Shown here piece after piece: positions 27,878-36,743 of a stretch of 64,000 bases of DNA. This DNA comes from Rhizobium sp. BT04 (GTDB taxonomy: Bacteria; Pseudomonadota; Alphaproteobacteria; Rhizobiales; Rhizobiaceae): positions 4,024,501 through 4,088,500 of the forward strand of contig NZ_CP125652.1 of NCBI RefSeq assembly GCF_030053135.1, in the 5' to 3' direction. The stretch's first letter is position 1. The number at the start of each line of letters is the position of its first letter. The notes below the pieces were generated by a model. The model worked only from the letters and a program-made list of their open reading frames with translations. It was not told the origin of the DNA and did not search any database. Position numbers and translations under genes: made by a program.

Positions 27878-28582
27878 TCAAGCACTCTCTCGACGGCGCT
27901 CGACACCCTTGACCTTCAGGATATCGTCAACGGCAGGGGAAGCCAAAAACTCCGACAGCCGTTTCGCAGCTTTCGCGTCCCTTGAATCGACGCTGATGCC
28001 AATGGCGAAGTCAATATAACTTTGGAGTTCTGCCGGAAACTGACCGACAAGCACGACCTCGGGAGCCGCGGCGAGAATCGAAGTCACGGGAACGACTGCC
28101 AACTCGGCTTCCCCACGGCCTACCGCCAGCGCCGTCTGCCCTCCCGCTATGGCCACGAGCTTGGGCTTCACCTCATCGGCTATTCCCAGGCGATCCAGCA
28201 AGCCCAAGAAGTAGCCACCGCTGGTTCCGTCACTGGCGTAGGCAATTGATGCCGCGCTCTTCAAGGCATCTGTGAATGCTTCTACCGACCCGATGTCGAG
28301 CGGTCTACTGCCCGCCTTGGCCGCCACGCCCATCCCTATTCTGCCGAACGCGACGTCACTCCCGCCCATGACCTTTCCCAAGGCGGTCAGATCCCGAACC
28401 ATGGGCGGATTGATGATGACGAGGTCAAACGCTTCCCCGGCCTCAATCTGCTTCTTTACTGTCGGATTGACCTCCCACTTGACCGCAACCGTCAATCCCG
28501 TGGCGGTTTCGAACCGGGGAAGGAGGGCAAGGACGGCGGGTCGAACCGCGATCGCGCCAAAAAGCCGGATTTCCTGAGTCAT
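27878..28582 (-). CDS. ModA-like substrate-binding domain protein, no signal peptide
   Basis: A 234-residue type 2 periplasmic-binding fold protein, like molybdate-binding ModA (AIAVRPAVLALLPRFETATG, FDLVIINPP, SIAYASDGTSGGYFLGLLDRLG). The start MTQEIRLFGAIAV leads straight into the first strand, with no signal peptide and no transporter genes alongside. Either it is cytoplasmic or the true N terminus was lost. Sequence just upstream is a fragment of a Dabb gene, so the original promoter region may have been rearranged. Confidence 0.7.
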   Translation of the reverse strand: MTQEIRLFGAIAVRPAVLALLPRFETATGLTVAVKWEVNPTVKKQIEAGEAFDLVIINPPMVRDLTALGKVMGGSDVAFGRIGMGVAAKAGSRPLDIGSVEAFTDALKSAASIAYASDGTSGGYFLGLLDRLGIADEVKPKLVAIAGGQTALAVGRGEAELAVVPVTSILAAAPEVVLVGQFPAELQSYIDFAIGISVDSRDAKAAKRLSEFLASPAVDDILKVKGVERRRESA

Positions 28583-28658
28583 GGCCCAACCCGAGGTCGG
28601 TGAAACGATGTCCGCTACGATACGGCTCCAGCCTGCATTCGGCAACTGCCGGCCATTC

Positions 28659-28752
28659 TCAGAGGTTGAGGTCGAAGACCAGCATGCCGGCAAGGCCGCA
28701 TCCGTCGACGAGGCGATGCGCTCGCCCATGATCACATGCTCGGGATGGATGA
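28659..28752 (-). pseudogene. Truncated, frameshifted copy of the Dabb gene 3' end
   Basis: About 94 bp closely matching the last 96 bp of the Dabb gene at 28964-29059 (LIHPEHVI...GERIASSTD...LVFDLNL, then stop). A one-base deletion (GATGGAGGCC in the intact gene, GATGCGGCC here) shifts the frame before the end. The first two thirds of the gene are missing. It lies in the 381-bp gap upstream of the ModA-like gene. Confidence 0.85.
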
Positions 28753-28789
28753 GTCTGCTCAAGGCAGGATAAAGCCGAAGACCGCAATT

Positions 28790-28895
28790 GAAACGGCACG
28801 TGAAGGTTCTGGCAATCTCTAACTTTTTGTTTTAACGCAACTCCGGACGGAAAACCGTTTCGCACTTTTCCTGGAATTGCTCTAATTTCGCCGCC
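28790..28895. repeat. Palindromic repeat of the ACGCAA-TCCGG-AAAACCG family
   Basis: The stretch contains AACGCAACTCCGGACGG, AAAACCGTTTCGCACTTT and CCTGGAATTGCTCTAA in the order seen in a widespread rhizobial intergenic repeat. Related copies, some inverted, lie between smc and ppdK at 60722-61060. No gene is visible in it. It separates the Dabb gene from its broken copy. Confidence 0.55.
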
Positions 28896-28963
28896 CAAAC
28901 GAAAGGGCAGGCCTTCAAACAAAAGCTTGGGAACGGTACTGCGCTTCCAGGAACTGGACTGCT

Positions 28964-29272
28964 CTAAAGATTGAGGTCGAAGACCAGGATGCCGGCGAGG
29001 CCTCCATCCGTCGACGAGGCGATGCGCTCGCCGACGATCACATGTTCGGGATGGATGAGATAGGCATCGCGTGCCGCGGCGCTTTCGAAGGTCACGGCAA
29101 AACCGTCGACGAAGCCGCCATCCAGGCCCTCGGGCGAAACATTCGGTCCGTATTTGATATCCAATATGCCGGGAATGACCTGTTTCAGGGCGACGATCGC
29201 CGCAAACAGCGACTCCTTGTCCTCGGTCGTCACCGCGGTCTTCAGCCGCAGGAATACGCAGTGCAGGATCAT
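28964..29272 (-). CDS. Dabb (stress-responsive A/B barrel) domain protein
   Basis: A 102-residue protein of the Dabb ferredoxin-like dimer family: MILHCVFLRLK, then IPGILDIKYGPNVSPEG, VDGFAVTFES and the C-terminal LIHPEHV motif. Functions in the family range from stress proteins to cyclases; none can be assigned here. The chosen ATG starts the first strand. A broken copy of its 3' end lies about 210 bp away. Confidence 0.85.
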   Translation of the reverse strand: MILHCVFLRLKTAVTTEDKESLFAAIVALKQVIPGILDIKYGPNVSPEGLDGGFVDGFAVTFESAAARDAYLIHPEHVIVGERIASSTDGGLAGILVFDLNL

Positions 29273-29395
29273 CCGTGGTCCTCCCGATTTTCTGTGGCCC
29301 GATTTTCTTTGGGTGGAGAATAGCGGCGAAAGCCGGGAGGGCAATGAGATTTATTTTCACGCAAGCGTTGCGCCGCAAGCCGAGGCCCGGGCAGA

Positions 29396-29821
29396 TTACA
29401 TCTGGTCGGTCTTGACCAGGGGCCGCTTGTAGATCTTCTGGACGAGATCGCTTGCCAGCGCGCGGGCTTCGTCCTTCTCGGCCGCTGTCATCGGTCTGCA
29501 GGTGTTCCTGGTGTTGGAACTGTCGAGCACGGTCGTCGAACCGGAATTGGCGATGACCAGATGCCAGCTGCAGGAGGCGACCTTGTCGATGGCGACAGCA
29601 CCATGGCAACCGGTGGACAGGCAGAAGGCAACGGTCACCTGCGCCCCGTGGTCGCCTTTATAGGCCAGCTCGACGGCTTTCTTGATATCCGTGACCCATC
29701 GCTCGCATTGCGCCTGTTTTGCCCCCGGCTGGCAGCTCTTGGTAACGGGAGTGATATCGCCGGCCTGAAGCGGCGATACGCAAAAAACACCCATCGAGAG
29801 GGTGAGCAGAAACTTGAGCAT
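29396..29821 (-). CDS. Secreted cysteine-containing protein of unknown function
   Basis: A 141-residue protein with a signal peptide (MLKFLLTLSMGVFCVSPLQA). The mature part has six cysteines (SCQPG, QCERW, FCLSTGCHG, SCSWH, TCRPM), which suggests disulfides in the periplasm. No family was recognised with certainty. The pattern somewhat recalls IalB-type secreted proteins, but the length and motifs differ. Single gene. Confidence 0.65.
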   Translation of the reverse strand: MLKFLLTLSMGVFCVSPLQAGDITPVTKSCQPGAKQAQCERWVTDIKKAVELAYKGDHGAQVTVAFCLSTGCHGAVAIDKVASCSWHLVIANSGSTTVLDSSNTRNTCRPMTAAEKDEARALASDLVQKIYKRPLVKTDQM

Positions 29822-29940
29822 GGGATTTTCCTTGTGCAAGCAATGAGAGGCGCACATCGCAGGCCGTTGGTCAATGGCCCTTTATGAGAGGGAAGGGCGC
29901 GCGCCGGGCAGACGCCGGCGTACCGGTGAAAAATGCGATC

Positions 29941-31101
29941 TCAGCTTGCGTTCAGCCGTCTACGGACGATGCTTGCGTGGAATTTGGCGCCATGGAGGAG
30001 TCCGTCGTCGTTGAAATCGTAGTTCGGATTGTGAAGCGGCGCTGAGTCTTCGCCATTGCCCAGGAAGACGAAGCAGCCGGGGACATGTTCGAGGAAGCGC
30101 GCGAAGTCTTCCGATCCGGTCATCGGCTCGCGCCGGACCTTGATGTTCTCGGACGCAAAGACGCTGCGGGCTGCGGCAAATGCTTCCTCGACCAGGGCGG
30201 CATCATTGAGAAGGGGAACGAATTCTCTCGTATAGTTCACCTCGGCCGAGACATTATGGGCGAGTGCGGTGCCCTCCGCGATGCGGCGCATCTGCTTCTC
30301 GATCTCCGCGCTGACCTCGGGGCGGAAGCTGCGGGCATCGCCCAGAATGCGCGCCAGTCCAGGCAGAGCGTTGCGGGTGCCGTCGGTCAGCAGTTCCGTC
30401 ACGGAGACGACGCCGATATCCGTCGGATCGAGCCTTCGGGAAACGATCGTCTGGAGGTTCGTCACCACTATGCAGGCGGCGACCAGGACTTCGTTGCCCC
30501 AGTGCGGACGCGCGGCGTGTCCGCCGACGCCCTTGAGCACTATCTCGAAATTGTCTTCCGCCGACATGATCGCGCCGACGCGGGTCTGGAAAACGCCGAC
30601 CGGAAGACCTGGCATGTTGTGCAGGCCGTAGATTTCGTCGAATGGAAAGCGCGTCATCAGACCATCGGCGAGCATCGCCAACGCACCTTTGCCCCACTCC
30701 TCGGCAGGCTGAAAAATGAACCGGACAGTGCCGTCGAAATCGCCGTCTTCCGACAGCATCCTGGCGGCGCCAAGCAGCATCGCCGTATGGCCGTCATGGC
30801 CGCAGGCATGCATCACACCGGCGCTCTGCGACCGATAGGACTTCTCTCCCTGTTCGGTGATCCGAAGGGCATCCATGTCGGCGCGCAGCGCGATGGAGCG
30901 GTTGCCGCCGCCGCGCCTCAGGGTTCCGACAACCCCTGTGCCTCCAACACCTTCGACAACCTCGTCGAGCCCGAACTCCCGCAGCTTTTGCGCGACGAAA
31001 GCCGCCGTCCGCTGCTCCTCGAAGCCGAACTCGGGATGGCTGTGAAGGTCCCGCCTCCAGGTGGTCATTTCCTGTTCCAGCATCTGGTAGTCCACGCTCA
31101 T
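29941..31101 (-). CDS. M20 family amidohydrolase (hippurate hydrolase-like)
   Basis: A 386-residue M20D peptidase/amidohydrolase. Metal-binding motifs are HACGHDGHTAMLLGAA near residues 95-110 and the catalytic glutamates in QPAEEWGKGA; the later HNPNYDFND block gives the last metal histidine. Members remove acyl groups from amino acids. It overlaps the upstream gene remnant by ATGA and is the last gene of the diaminopropionate lyase operon. Confidence 0.9.
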   Translation of the reverse strand: MSVDYQMLEQEMTTWRRDLHSHPEFGFEEQRTAAFVAQKLREFGLDEVVEGVGGTGVVGTLRRGGGNRSIALRADMDALRITEQGEKSYRSQSAGVMHACGHDGHTAMLLGAARMLSEDGDFDGTVRFIFQPAEEWGKGALAMLADGLMTRFPFDEIYGLHNMPGLPVGVFQTRVGAIMSAEDNFEIVLKGVGGHAARPHWGNEVLVAACIVVTNLQTIVSRRLDPTDIGVVSVTELLTDGTRNALPGLARILGDARSFRPEVSAEIEKQMRRIAEGTALAHNVSAEVNYTREFVPLLNDAALVEEAFAAARSVFASENIKVRREPMTGSEDFARFLEHVPGCFVFLGNGEDSAPLHNPNYDFNDDGLLHGAKFHASIVRRRLNAS

Positions 31102-31376
31102 TTCGGCAGTTCCCCTGTTGCAAGTCCGCAAACGACGTCGAGGAGGATATTCGCCCCCGCGACAAGCTCCGTGTCGGCCGTGAACTCCTTCGGATTGTGA
31201 CTGATGCCGCCGCGGCTGGGCACGAAGATCATCGCGCTGGGCGCAATACCGGCGATCATCTGGGCGTCATGACCGTCCCCCAACCGGACGAGCCTGCCGC
31301 CTGCATCACGGCCGATCTCGCCGAGTTCTGCGATCCGTCCGAGCAGGCGAGAGGAATCGATCGAACGATGGCTCAA
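31098..31376 (-). pseudogene. Zn-dependent (carbamoylase-type) hydrolase with the interior deleted
   Basis: A 92-codon frame made of two ends of one family. Residues 4-34 (SIDSSRLLGRIAELGEIGRD...) look like the N terminus of N-carbamoyl-amino-acid or allantoate hydrolases. Residues 35-92 (GDGHDAQMIAGIAPSAM, FVPSRGGISHNP) match their C terminus. About 300 middle residues, with most metal ligands, are gone in frame. Start TTG overlaps the dpaL stop and its TGA overlaps the M20 gene start, so coupling is kept although catalysis cannot be. Confidence 0.75.
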
Positions 31377-32584
31377 CCTGAAGCTCCGGTCTTGTGTTTC
31401 GCGGCGACCGCGGCTGGTGACAGCCCGACGATCTCTTCATATTTGCCGGGGTCGGTCGCGCCTTCGGTGTTCACCAGGAAGATGCGGGAATGTCCGTCGA
31501 GAGACAGTGCTTGCCGGATCGCCGGATCGCCGATGGCGCCGATCAGCCCGGCAAGACCCACTCCGCCGCTTTCGCCGGCGACGATCGCGGGGTCGTTTCC
31601 AGCGGGATCGGCAAGCCGCTTCATCACTGCGATCGCGTCGTCTTCATCCACCGTCATGAATGCGTCGGCGACCCGGGAGAGAATACGCCAGGCGACGAGG
31701 GAAGGTTCGTAGCATTCGAGCATCGCCATGATAGTCGGCTCGCCGTGGGCAACGGTCACCAAATGTCCCGCCCGAGCCGTTTCGAACAGGCAGGCGGCGC
31801 GGGCGGGATCGACGACGATGAAGGTCGGGCGTTTGTCGCCGAAGGCGATGGCCATGTGGCCTGCGACAGCGGCGGCGATCCCGCCGACACCTGCCTGAAT
31901 GAAGACATGGGTCGGCGGTTGCGGCATTGCCCTCAGGGCTTCCCGGACAAGGGCGGTGTAACCCTGCATCACCAGCCCGGGAATGCGCTCATAGCCGGGC
32001 CATGAGGTGTCCGACACGATCGTCCAGCCTTTTTCTTCGGCAATGCGCGCGGCCTCCCGAACGGAATCATCATAGGTCCCGTCGACACGGATCATATCCG
32101 CGCCGAAGCGAGCGATGGCGGCGACACGTTCGTCGCTGACACCGGAATGCACTGAGATCACCGCCCGTGCTCCCACCAGCTGCGCACCCTGCGCCACCGA
32201 GCGGCCGTGATTGCCGTCGGTGGCGCAGGCCACCGTCATCGTCTCGGCGATTTTGCGGACAGTCGAAGAATGCAATTCCGAGATATCGATTGCGCGGCCG
32301 AGCCTGTGCGCCGCTTCATCGAGGACGAGCCGGATCACGGCATAGGCGCCGCCAAGCGCCTTGAAGCTCCCGAGGCCGAGGCGGTGGCCTTCGTCCTTCA
32401 TGTGGATCGAGGCGACACCGATTTCGGCGGCCAGCGCCGGCAGAGCGACGAGCGGCGTTTCCGCATGGTTTTCCCGGAAGGTCAGGTGGCGCTCGACGGC
32501 GTTTGCGGCATCCAGGCCGAGGATTTCGGCGTCGCGTGGGTCAAGCGGCTGACGATAGTCGGAAGAGCTGTTCAGCAGAAACAT
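31373..32584 (-). CDS. dpaL: Diaminopropionate ammonia-lyase
   Basis: A 403-residue PLP enzyme of the threonine synthase-like fold. The lysine site is GHRLGLGSFKALGGAYAV near residue 75, with the ATDGNHGRSVA and later glycine-rich SGGVGLAGLIGA loops. It splits 2,3-diaminopropionate to pyruvate and ammonia. The start MFLLNSSSDYR was chosen because upstream codons do not match the family. It heads an operon with a hydrolase remnant and an M20 amidohydrolase and diverges from an Lrp-type gene. Confidence 0.88.
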   Translation of the reverse strand: MFLLNSSSDYRQPLDPRDAEILGLDAANAVERHLTFRENHAETPLVALPALAAEIGVASIHMKDEGHRLGLGSFKALGGAYAVIRLVLDEAAHRLGRAIDISELHSSTVRKIAETMTVACATDGNHGRSVAQGAQLVGARAVISVHSGVSDERVAAIARFGADMIRVDGTYDDSVREAARIAEEKGWTIVSDTSWPGYERIPGLVMQGYTALVREALRAMPQPPTHVFIQAGVGGIAAAVAGHMAIAFGDKRPTFIVVDPARAACLFETARAGHLVTVAHGEPTIMAMLECYEPSLVAWRILSRVADAFMTVDEDDAIAVMKRLADPAGNDPAIVAGESGGVGLAGLIGAIGDPAIRQALSLDGHSRIFLVNTEGATDPGKYEEIVGLSPAAVAAKHKTGASG

Positions 32585-32689
32585 GGGCGCCTCACTTGCG
32601 TTGTCCTTTGAAACATATTGCAGCCGACGTGAAAAAGGCGCTGTATTTCGCGGGTATTTTTGCAAGTTTGTTTCGTTGGAGCCTTCATT
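32585..32689. promoter_or_regulatory. Divergent dpaL/lrp control region
   Basis: A 105-bp AT-richer stretch between the dpaL start and the TTG start of the Lrp/AsnC gene must contain both promoters. Lrp regulators commonly control the divergent catabolic gene, so dpaL control by the neighbour is likely. I did not find a clear Lrp palindrome. Confidence 0.5.
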
Positions 32690-33175
32690 TTGAGCCGACC
32701 GGGAAAATTTCCGCAGCTGGATGCTTTTGACCGCAAAATCCTGGCGATCCTGCAAAGGGACAATAGCACGCCGCAGCGGACCATCGGCGAAGCCGTCGGC
32801 CTGTCTGCGCCGGCCGTCCAACGCCGGATCAAACGGATGGCAGAGGAGGGGGTCATCCAGGCGAACGTCGCGGTTCTCGACCCCGCAGCGCTTGGGCAAT
32901 CGATCACCATCTTCGTGGAGGTGGAGGTTATCAGCGAAACGTCAAAACAGATCGAAGAGGCCAAAAGCCAGTTCGCGGCCGCGCCTGAAATCCAGCAATG
33001 CTACTACGTCACCGGCGAGGCGGATTTCGTTTTGGTCATCGTCGTCCCGGCAATGGCCGACTACGAGGCTCTGACGCGGCGGCTGTTTTTCGGCAATAAC
33101 AACGTCAAGCGCTTTCGGACATTCGTCGCGATGGATCGGGTGAAGGTCGGCTTGAGCGTTCCCGTCGAGCGCTGA
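32690..33175 (+). CDS. Lrp/AsnC family regulator
   Basis: A 161-residue regulator: N-terminal winged helix (LDAFDRKILAILQRDNSTPQR, recognition helix in LSAPAVQRRIKRM) and a C-terminal RAM ligand-binding domain (YYVTGEADFVLVIVV). The TTG at 32690 has GGAG eight bases upstream, so I prefer it over a TTG 30 bases earlier. It is likely to respond to an amino acid and control the divergent dpaL operon and itself. Confidence 0.9.
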   Translation: MSRPGKFPQLDAFDRKILAILQRDNSTPQRTIGEAVGLSAPAVQRRIKRMAEEGVIQANVAVLDPAALGQSITIFVEVEVISETSKQIEEAKSQFAAAPEIQQCYYVTGEADFVLVIVVPAMADYEALTRRLFFGNNNVKRFRTFVAMDRVKVGLSVPVER

Positions 33176-33189
33176 GGCCGATCGCCCGG

Positions 33190-36102
33190 TCAGGCGCGCT
33201 TCGTCAGCGGAAAGCGCTCCCGAAGCAGCCGCAGCACCGATTCCGAAGGGATTGGCGGCCCGAAGAGATAGCTCTGTCCGTAGCTGCAGCCCATCTTGGC
33301 GAGTTCGATCGCATCCTCGTTGGATTCGATCCCCTCCGCCACCACCGTCATCTCAAGCTCGCGCGCCATCGATATCACCGAACGGAGCACGGTCGCCTTC
33401 TTGTCGCTGCCGTCGCGCACAAGCGCCTTGTCGAGCTTGATCATGTCGAAGGGGAAGCGGGTGAGATAGGCGAGCGACGAATAGCCGGTGCCGAAATCGT
33501 CGAGCGCCAGGCCGATGCCGGCTTCCTTCAGCTTCTGTAAGACGAGGCGGGCCTGTTCCGGATTTTCCATCACCATGGATTCCGTCAGTTCGAGCTTGAG
33601 GCGCGATGGCTGGCAATGCGTCTTGGCGAGAACCGACCGCACATCGTCATAGAGTTCGTTGTTGAGCAGTTGCACGCTCGACAGATTGATCGAGACGAAG
33701 ATCGGCAGTTCGCCGGTCTGGTTCTGCCAGCTCATCAGATCGTTGGTCGCCTGTTCCAGCGCAAACATGCCGAGCGGACCGATGAGATCGGAGGCTTCGG
33801 CGATCGGAATGAATTCGGATGGCTGGATATTGCCGCGTTTGGGATGTTCCCAGCGCATCAACGCCTCGAAACCGGCGACCTCGACATCTTCAAGCCTGGC
33901 GATCGGCTGGTAGACCATCGACAATTCCTTGCGCTCGATGGCGCGGCGCAGATCGGTTTCCAGCTGCAGCCGGTCGGTGCCGAAGTCGCGGAAGGCCGGC
34001 TGGAACGGCTCGACGCGGTTGCCGCCGGCCCGTTTGGCCCGGTACATGGCAAGCTCGGCGTCGCTGAGCAGGCCGGTGGCGCTTTCCTGCCGGTCGACCC
34101 AGGAGGCAAGCCCGACCGAGGCCGTCAGGATGATCTCGCGATTGGCGAAGTTGATCGGCACCATGATCGCCTTGCTGATCGCATCGGCAAAATCGGCAAC
34201 CTTGGCCGGATTGTGCTCGGACACCAGGATCAGGCCGAACTGGTCGCCGGCAAGCCGCGCCAGCGTGTCCTGCGGCTTCAGCAGCCGGCGGAGCCGCCGC
34301 GTCAGCGCGATGAGAATATTGTCGCCGGCAGCGACCCCGAGCGCATCATTGACCAGCTTGTAGCGGTCGATATCGATCACCATCACCGTCGGCCTGAGCG
34401 TGTCGCCGCCCGGCGCCAGCGCCAGCACCGACTGCAGCCGGTCGAGGAAGACCTGGCGGTTCGGCAGGCCGGTCAGATTGTCGTGCAGCGCATCGTGCAG
34501 CAGCCGCTCGACGGAATTCTTCTGCTCGGTCACGTCGACGATCGTGCCGACGCAGCGGATGATCTCGCCGTTCGAGCCGAGCACCGGCCGGGCACGGATC
34601 AGCAGCCAATGGAAATGGCCGTCCTCGGCGCGGATGCGGAACTCGTGGTTCAGCCGCCCGCGGCGATGTTCGAGCAGCACGTCGAGGGTGGCACGGAAGC
34701 GGTCGCGATCATCAGGGTGCAGCCGCGGCAGCCAGTTGCGGGCCGCGCCGTGCATGGCGCCTGGCGATAGGCCGAGCTTGACCGAGACGTCGGGAATTGT
34801 GACGACGCGGTCGCGCGCCACATCCCAGTCCCACACCATGTCGCCGGATCCGGTCAGCGCTAGGGATTGCCGTTCGAGATCGGAAAACAGCCCCTGCTGG
34901 AAAGCGCCGCCGGCAAAGGCGTGCTGCATGACGGTGAAGCCGATCAGGAGCACGATCAGCACCAGGCCGCCGCCGAGGGCCGGCTGGATGATGTCGTTGT
35001 CAAGCCGGCCGGTGACCGTCAGCCACGCCCCGAACAGCCAGACGAGCGTCAGCGCCCAGGCCGGCACCAGCAGGATGGCGCGGTCATAGCGGTTGAAGCC
35101 GAGATAGATGATCAAAAGCAGGCCGGTCGCCGCCGTCAGCGCGAAGGACAGCCTGGCGATGCCGGCGGCAATCGACGGATCGTAGATCGCCACACCGAAC
35201 AGCAGGGCAAGGCCGAGCACCCAGGCAAGCGTGGCATAGCCGAGATGCGCATGCCAGCGGTTGAGGTTGAGATAGGTGAAGAGAAAGATGACGAAACTGG
35301 AGGCCAGCGCCACCTCGGCGCAGGCGCGCCATATTCGCTGGTCGGCCGAGGCGACGCTGATCAGCTTGCCGAGGAAACCGAAGTCGACGCAGATATAGCC
35401 GAGTACCGCCCAGGCAAGGGCTGCGGTTGCCGGCAGCATCGACGTGCCCTTGACGACGAAGAGGATGGTCAGGAACACGGCGAGCAGGCCGGCAATGCCG
35501 AGCACGATGCCGCGATAGAGCGTGAAGGCGTTGATCGTGTCCTTGTAGGCGTTCGGTTCCCAGAGATAGATCTGCGGCAACTCCGGCGTCGACAGCTCGG
35601 CGACGAAGGTGATGACGGCGCCGGGGTTCAGCGTGATGCGGAAGACGTCGGCCTCGTCGCTCGGCTGCCGGTCGAGCGCGAAACCTTCGCTGGGCGTGAT
35701 GGCGCTGATGCGCTGCGAGCCGAGATCCGGCCAGAACAGCTTGGAATTGACCAGACGGAAATGCGGCGCGACGATGACGCGCTCGAGCTGTTCCTCCGAA
35801 ACATTGGCGAGCGCAAACACCGCCCAGTCGCCCTGGTGGTTCTCCGAGCTTGCCCTGACTTCGATACGGCGGCGGATGCCGTCGGCGCCCGCGGCCGTCG
35901 AAACCTGGAAGGCCTCGCCCTGGTTGACGTAGATTTCGGTGGTCGCGGTCAGATCGAGCGCGGTATCGTCGCGGGAAATCTTCACCGGTTCGGCCGCCTG
36001 GGCAGCGCCCGCCATCAAGGCGAAGGCTGCCAGGAAAAGGGCTGCGATCACCGCGATCACTCGTCCGGACGGTGACTTGGGCAGCATGCGGTCTCTGGTC
36101 AT
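33190..36102 (-). CDS. DISM-PAS-GGDEF-EAL signalling protein
   Basis: A 970-residue membrane protein. In order: a signal/helix (to about 36), a 7TMR-DISM extracellular domain (40-180), seven helices (190-390), PAS with PAC (410-530), GGDEF-type (540-700) and EAL (710-965). The GGDEF site is degenerate (LARLAGDQFGL). The EAL site looks complete (FEALMRWEH, LTESMVMENP, DDFGTGYSSLAYL, VVAEGIES), so net cyclic-di-GMP phosphodiesterase activity is expected. The start overlaps the acetyltransferase stop by ATGA. Confidence 0.9.
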   Translation of the reverse strand: MTRDRMLPKSPSGRVIAVIAALFLAAFALMAGAAQAAEPVKISRDDTALDLTATTEIYVNQGEAFQVSTAAGADGIRRRIEVRASSENHQGDWAVFALANVSEEQLERVIVAPHFRLVNSKLFWPDLGSQRISAITPSEGFALDRQPSDEADVFRITLNPGAVITFVAELSTPELPQIYLWEPNAYKDTINAFTLYRGIVLGIAGLLAVFLTILFVVKGTSMLPATAALAWAVLGYICVDFGFLGKLISVASADQRIWRACAEVALASSFVIFLFTYLNLNRWHAHLGYATLAWVLGLALLFGVAIYDPSIAAGIARLSFALTAATGLLLIIYLGFNRYDRAILLVPAWALTLVWLFGAWLTVTGRLDNDIIQPALGGGLVLIVLLIGFTVMQHAFAGGAFQQGLFSDLERQSLALTGSGDMVWDWDVARDRVVTIPDVSVKLGLSPGAMHGAARNWLPRLHPDDRDRFRATLDVLLEHRRGRLNHEFRIRAEDGHFHWLLIRARPVLGSNGEIIRCVGTIVDVTEQKNSVERLLHDALHDNLTGLPNRQVFLDRLQSVLALAPGGDTLRPTVMVIDIDRYKLVNDALGVAAGDNILIALTRRLRRLLKPQDTLARLAGDQFGLILVSEHNPAKVADFADAISKAIMVPINFANREIILTASVGLASWVDRQESATGLLSDAELAMYRAKRAGGNRVEPFQPAFRDFGTDRLQLETDLRRAIERKELSMVYQPIARLEDVEVAGFEALMRWEHPKRGNIQPSEFIPIAEASDLIGPLGMFALEQATNDLMSWQNQTGELPIFVSINLSSVQLLNNELYDDVRSVLAKTHCQPSRLKLELTESMVMENPEQARLVLQKLKEAGIGLALDDFGTGYSSLAYLTRFPFDMIKLDKALVRDGSDKKATVLRSVISMARELEMTVVAEGIESNEDAIELAKMGCSYGQSYLFGPPIPSESVLRLLRERFPLTKRA

Positions 36103-36713
36103 CGGCTGTCGGTTTTCCTGCCTTTATCCGTATCGGTGGCGAGATGTGAAAACATCACATGGTCATGCCACTGACCGTTGATCTTCAAGTATCCGCGCAG
36201 ATAGCCCTCCTTCTGAAACCCGGCCTTTTCAAGCAGACGGATGCTGCGCGCGTTATCTGGAATACAGGCTGCTTCGATACGGTGCAACTCAAGCCCGGTG
36301 AAGATGTAAGGAATAACCATTTGCAGAGCGGCGAACATATGCCCCTGGCCGGCATGGCGTTCGCCCATCCAGTAGCCGATCATGCAGCTTTGTGCCGCAC
36401 CCCGCCTGATATAACCGATGGTGATGCCGCCGACGAGCGTCATGTCGTCTTTGAGGAAAATGAACAGCGGGATCGCCTGGCCCGAAGCATATTCCTGCTT
36501 GCCGCGGATGACGCGGGCGCGGTAGGCGCCCTCCGTCAGCTCGTCGCGCCGCCAGGTCGGCTCCCAGGGTTCGAGGAACTTGCGGCTTTCGGCGCGCAGC
36601 CGGTGCCACTGGTTGAAATCCTGGTAGCGCGGCAGGCGCAAGAGATATCTGTCGTTCTCCAGCTCCACCGCTTCCGGCTGCCGCGACAGAAACCGAAACA
36701 CCGATTTTGGCAT
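36099..36713 (-). CDS. GNAT acetyltransferase (RimJ-like)
   Basis: A 204-residue acetyltransferase of the RimJ/RimL ribosomal-protein group: MIGYWMGERHAGQGHMFAALQ is the acetyl-CoA loop, followed by LHRIEAACIPDNARSIRLLEKAGF, typical of the family. It probably acetylates N-terminal amines of proteins. It precedes the cyclic-di-GMP gene with a four-base overlap and lies 30 bp after the M16 peptidase gene. Confidence 0.88.
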   Translation of the reverse strand: MPKSVFRFLSRQPEAVELENDRYLLRLPRYQDFNQWHRLRAESRKFLEPWEPTWRRDELTEGAYRARVIRGKQEYASGQAIPLFIFLKDDMTLVGGITIGYIRRGAAQSCMIGYWMGERHAGQGHMFAALQMVIPYIFTGLELHRIEAACIPDNARSIRLLEKAGFQKEGYLRGYLKINGQWHDHVMFSHLATDTDKGRKTDSR

Positions 36714-36743
36714 CGATCACTCCCGGCAAGGACGAACGCCGGC

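Noticed and set aside
29154..29432. A 92-codon plus-strand frame over the Dabb gene start
   Set aside because: It overlaps a supported gene and a promoter region, and its translation resembles no protein.
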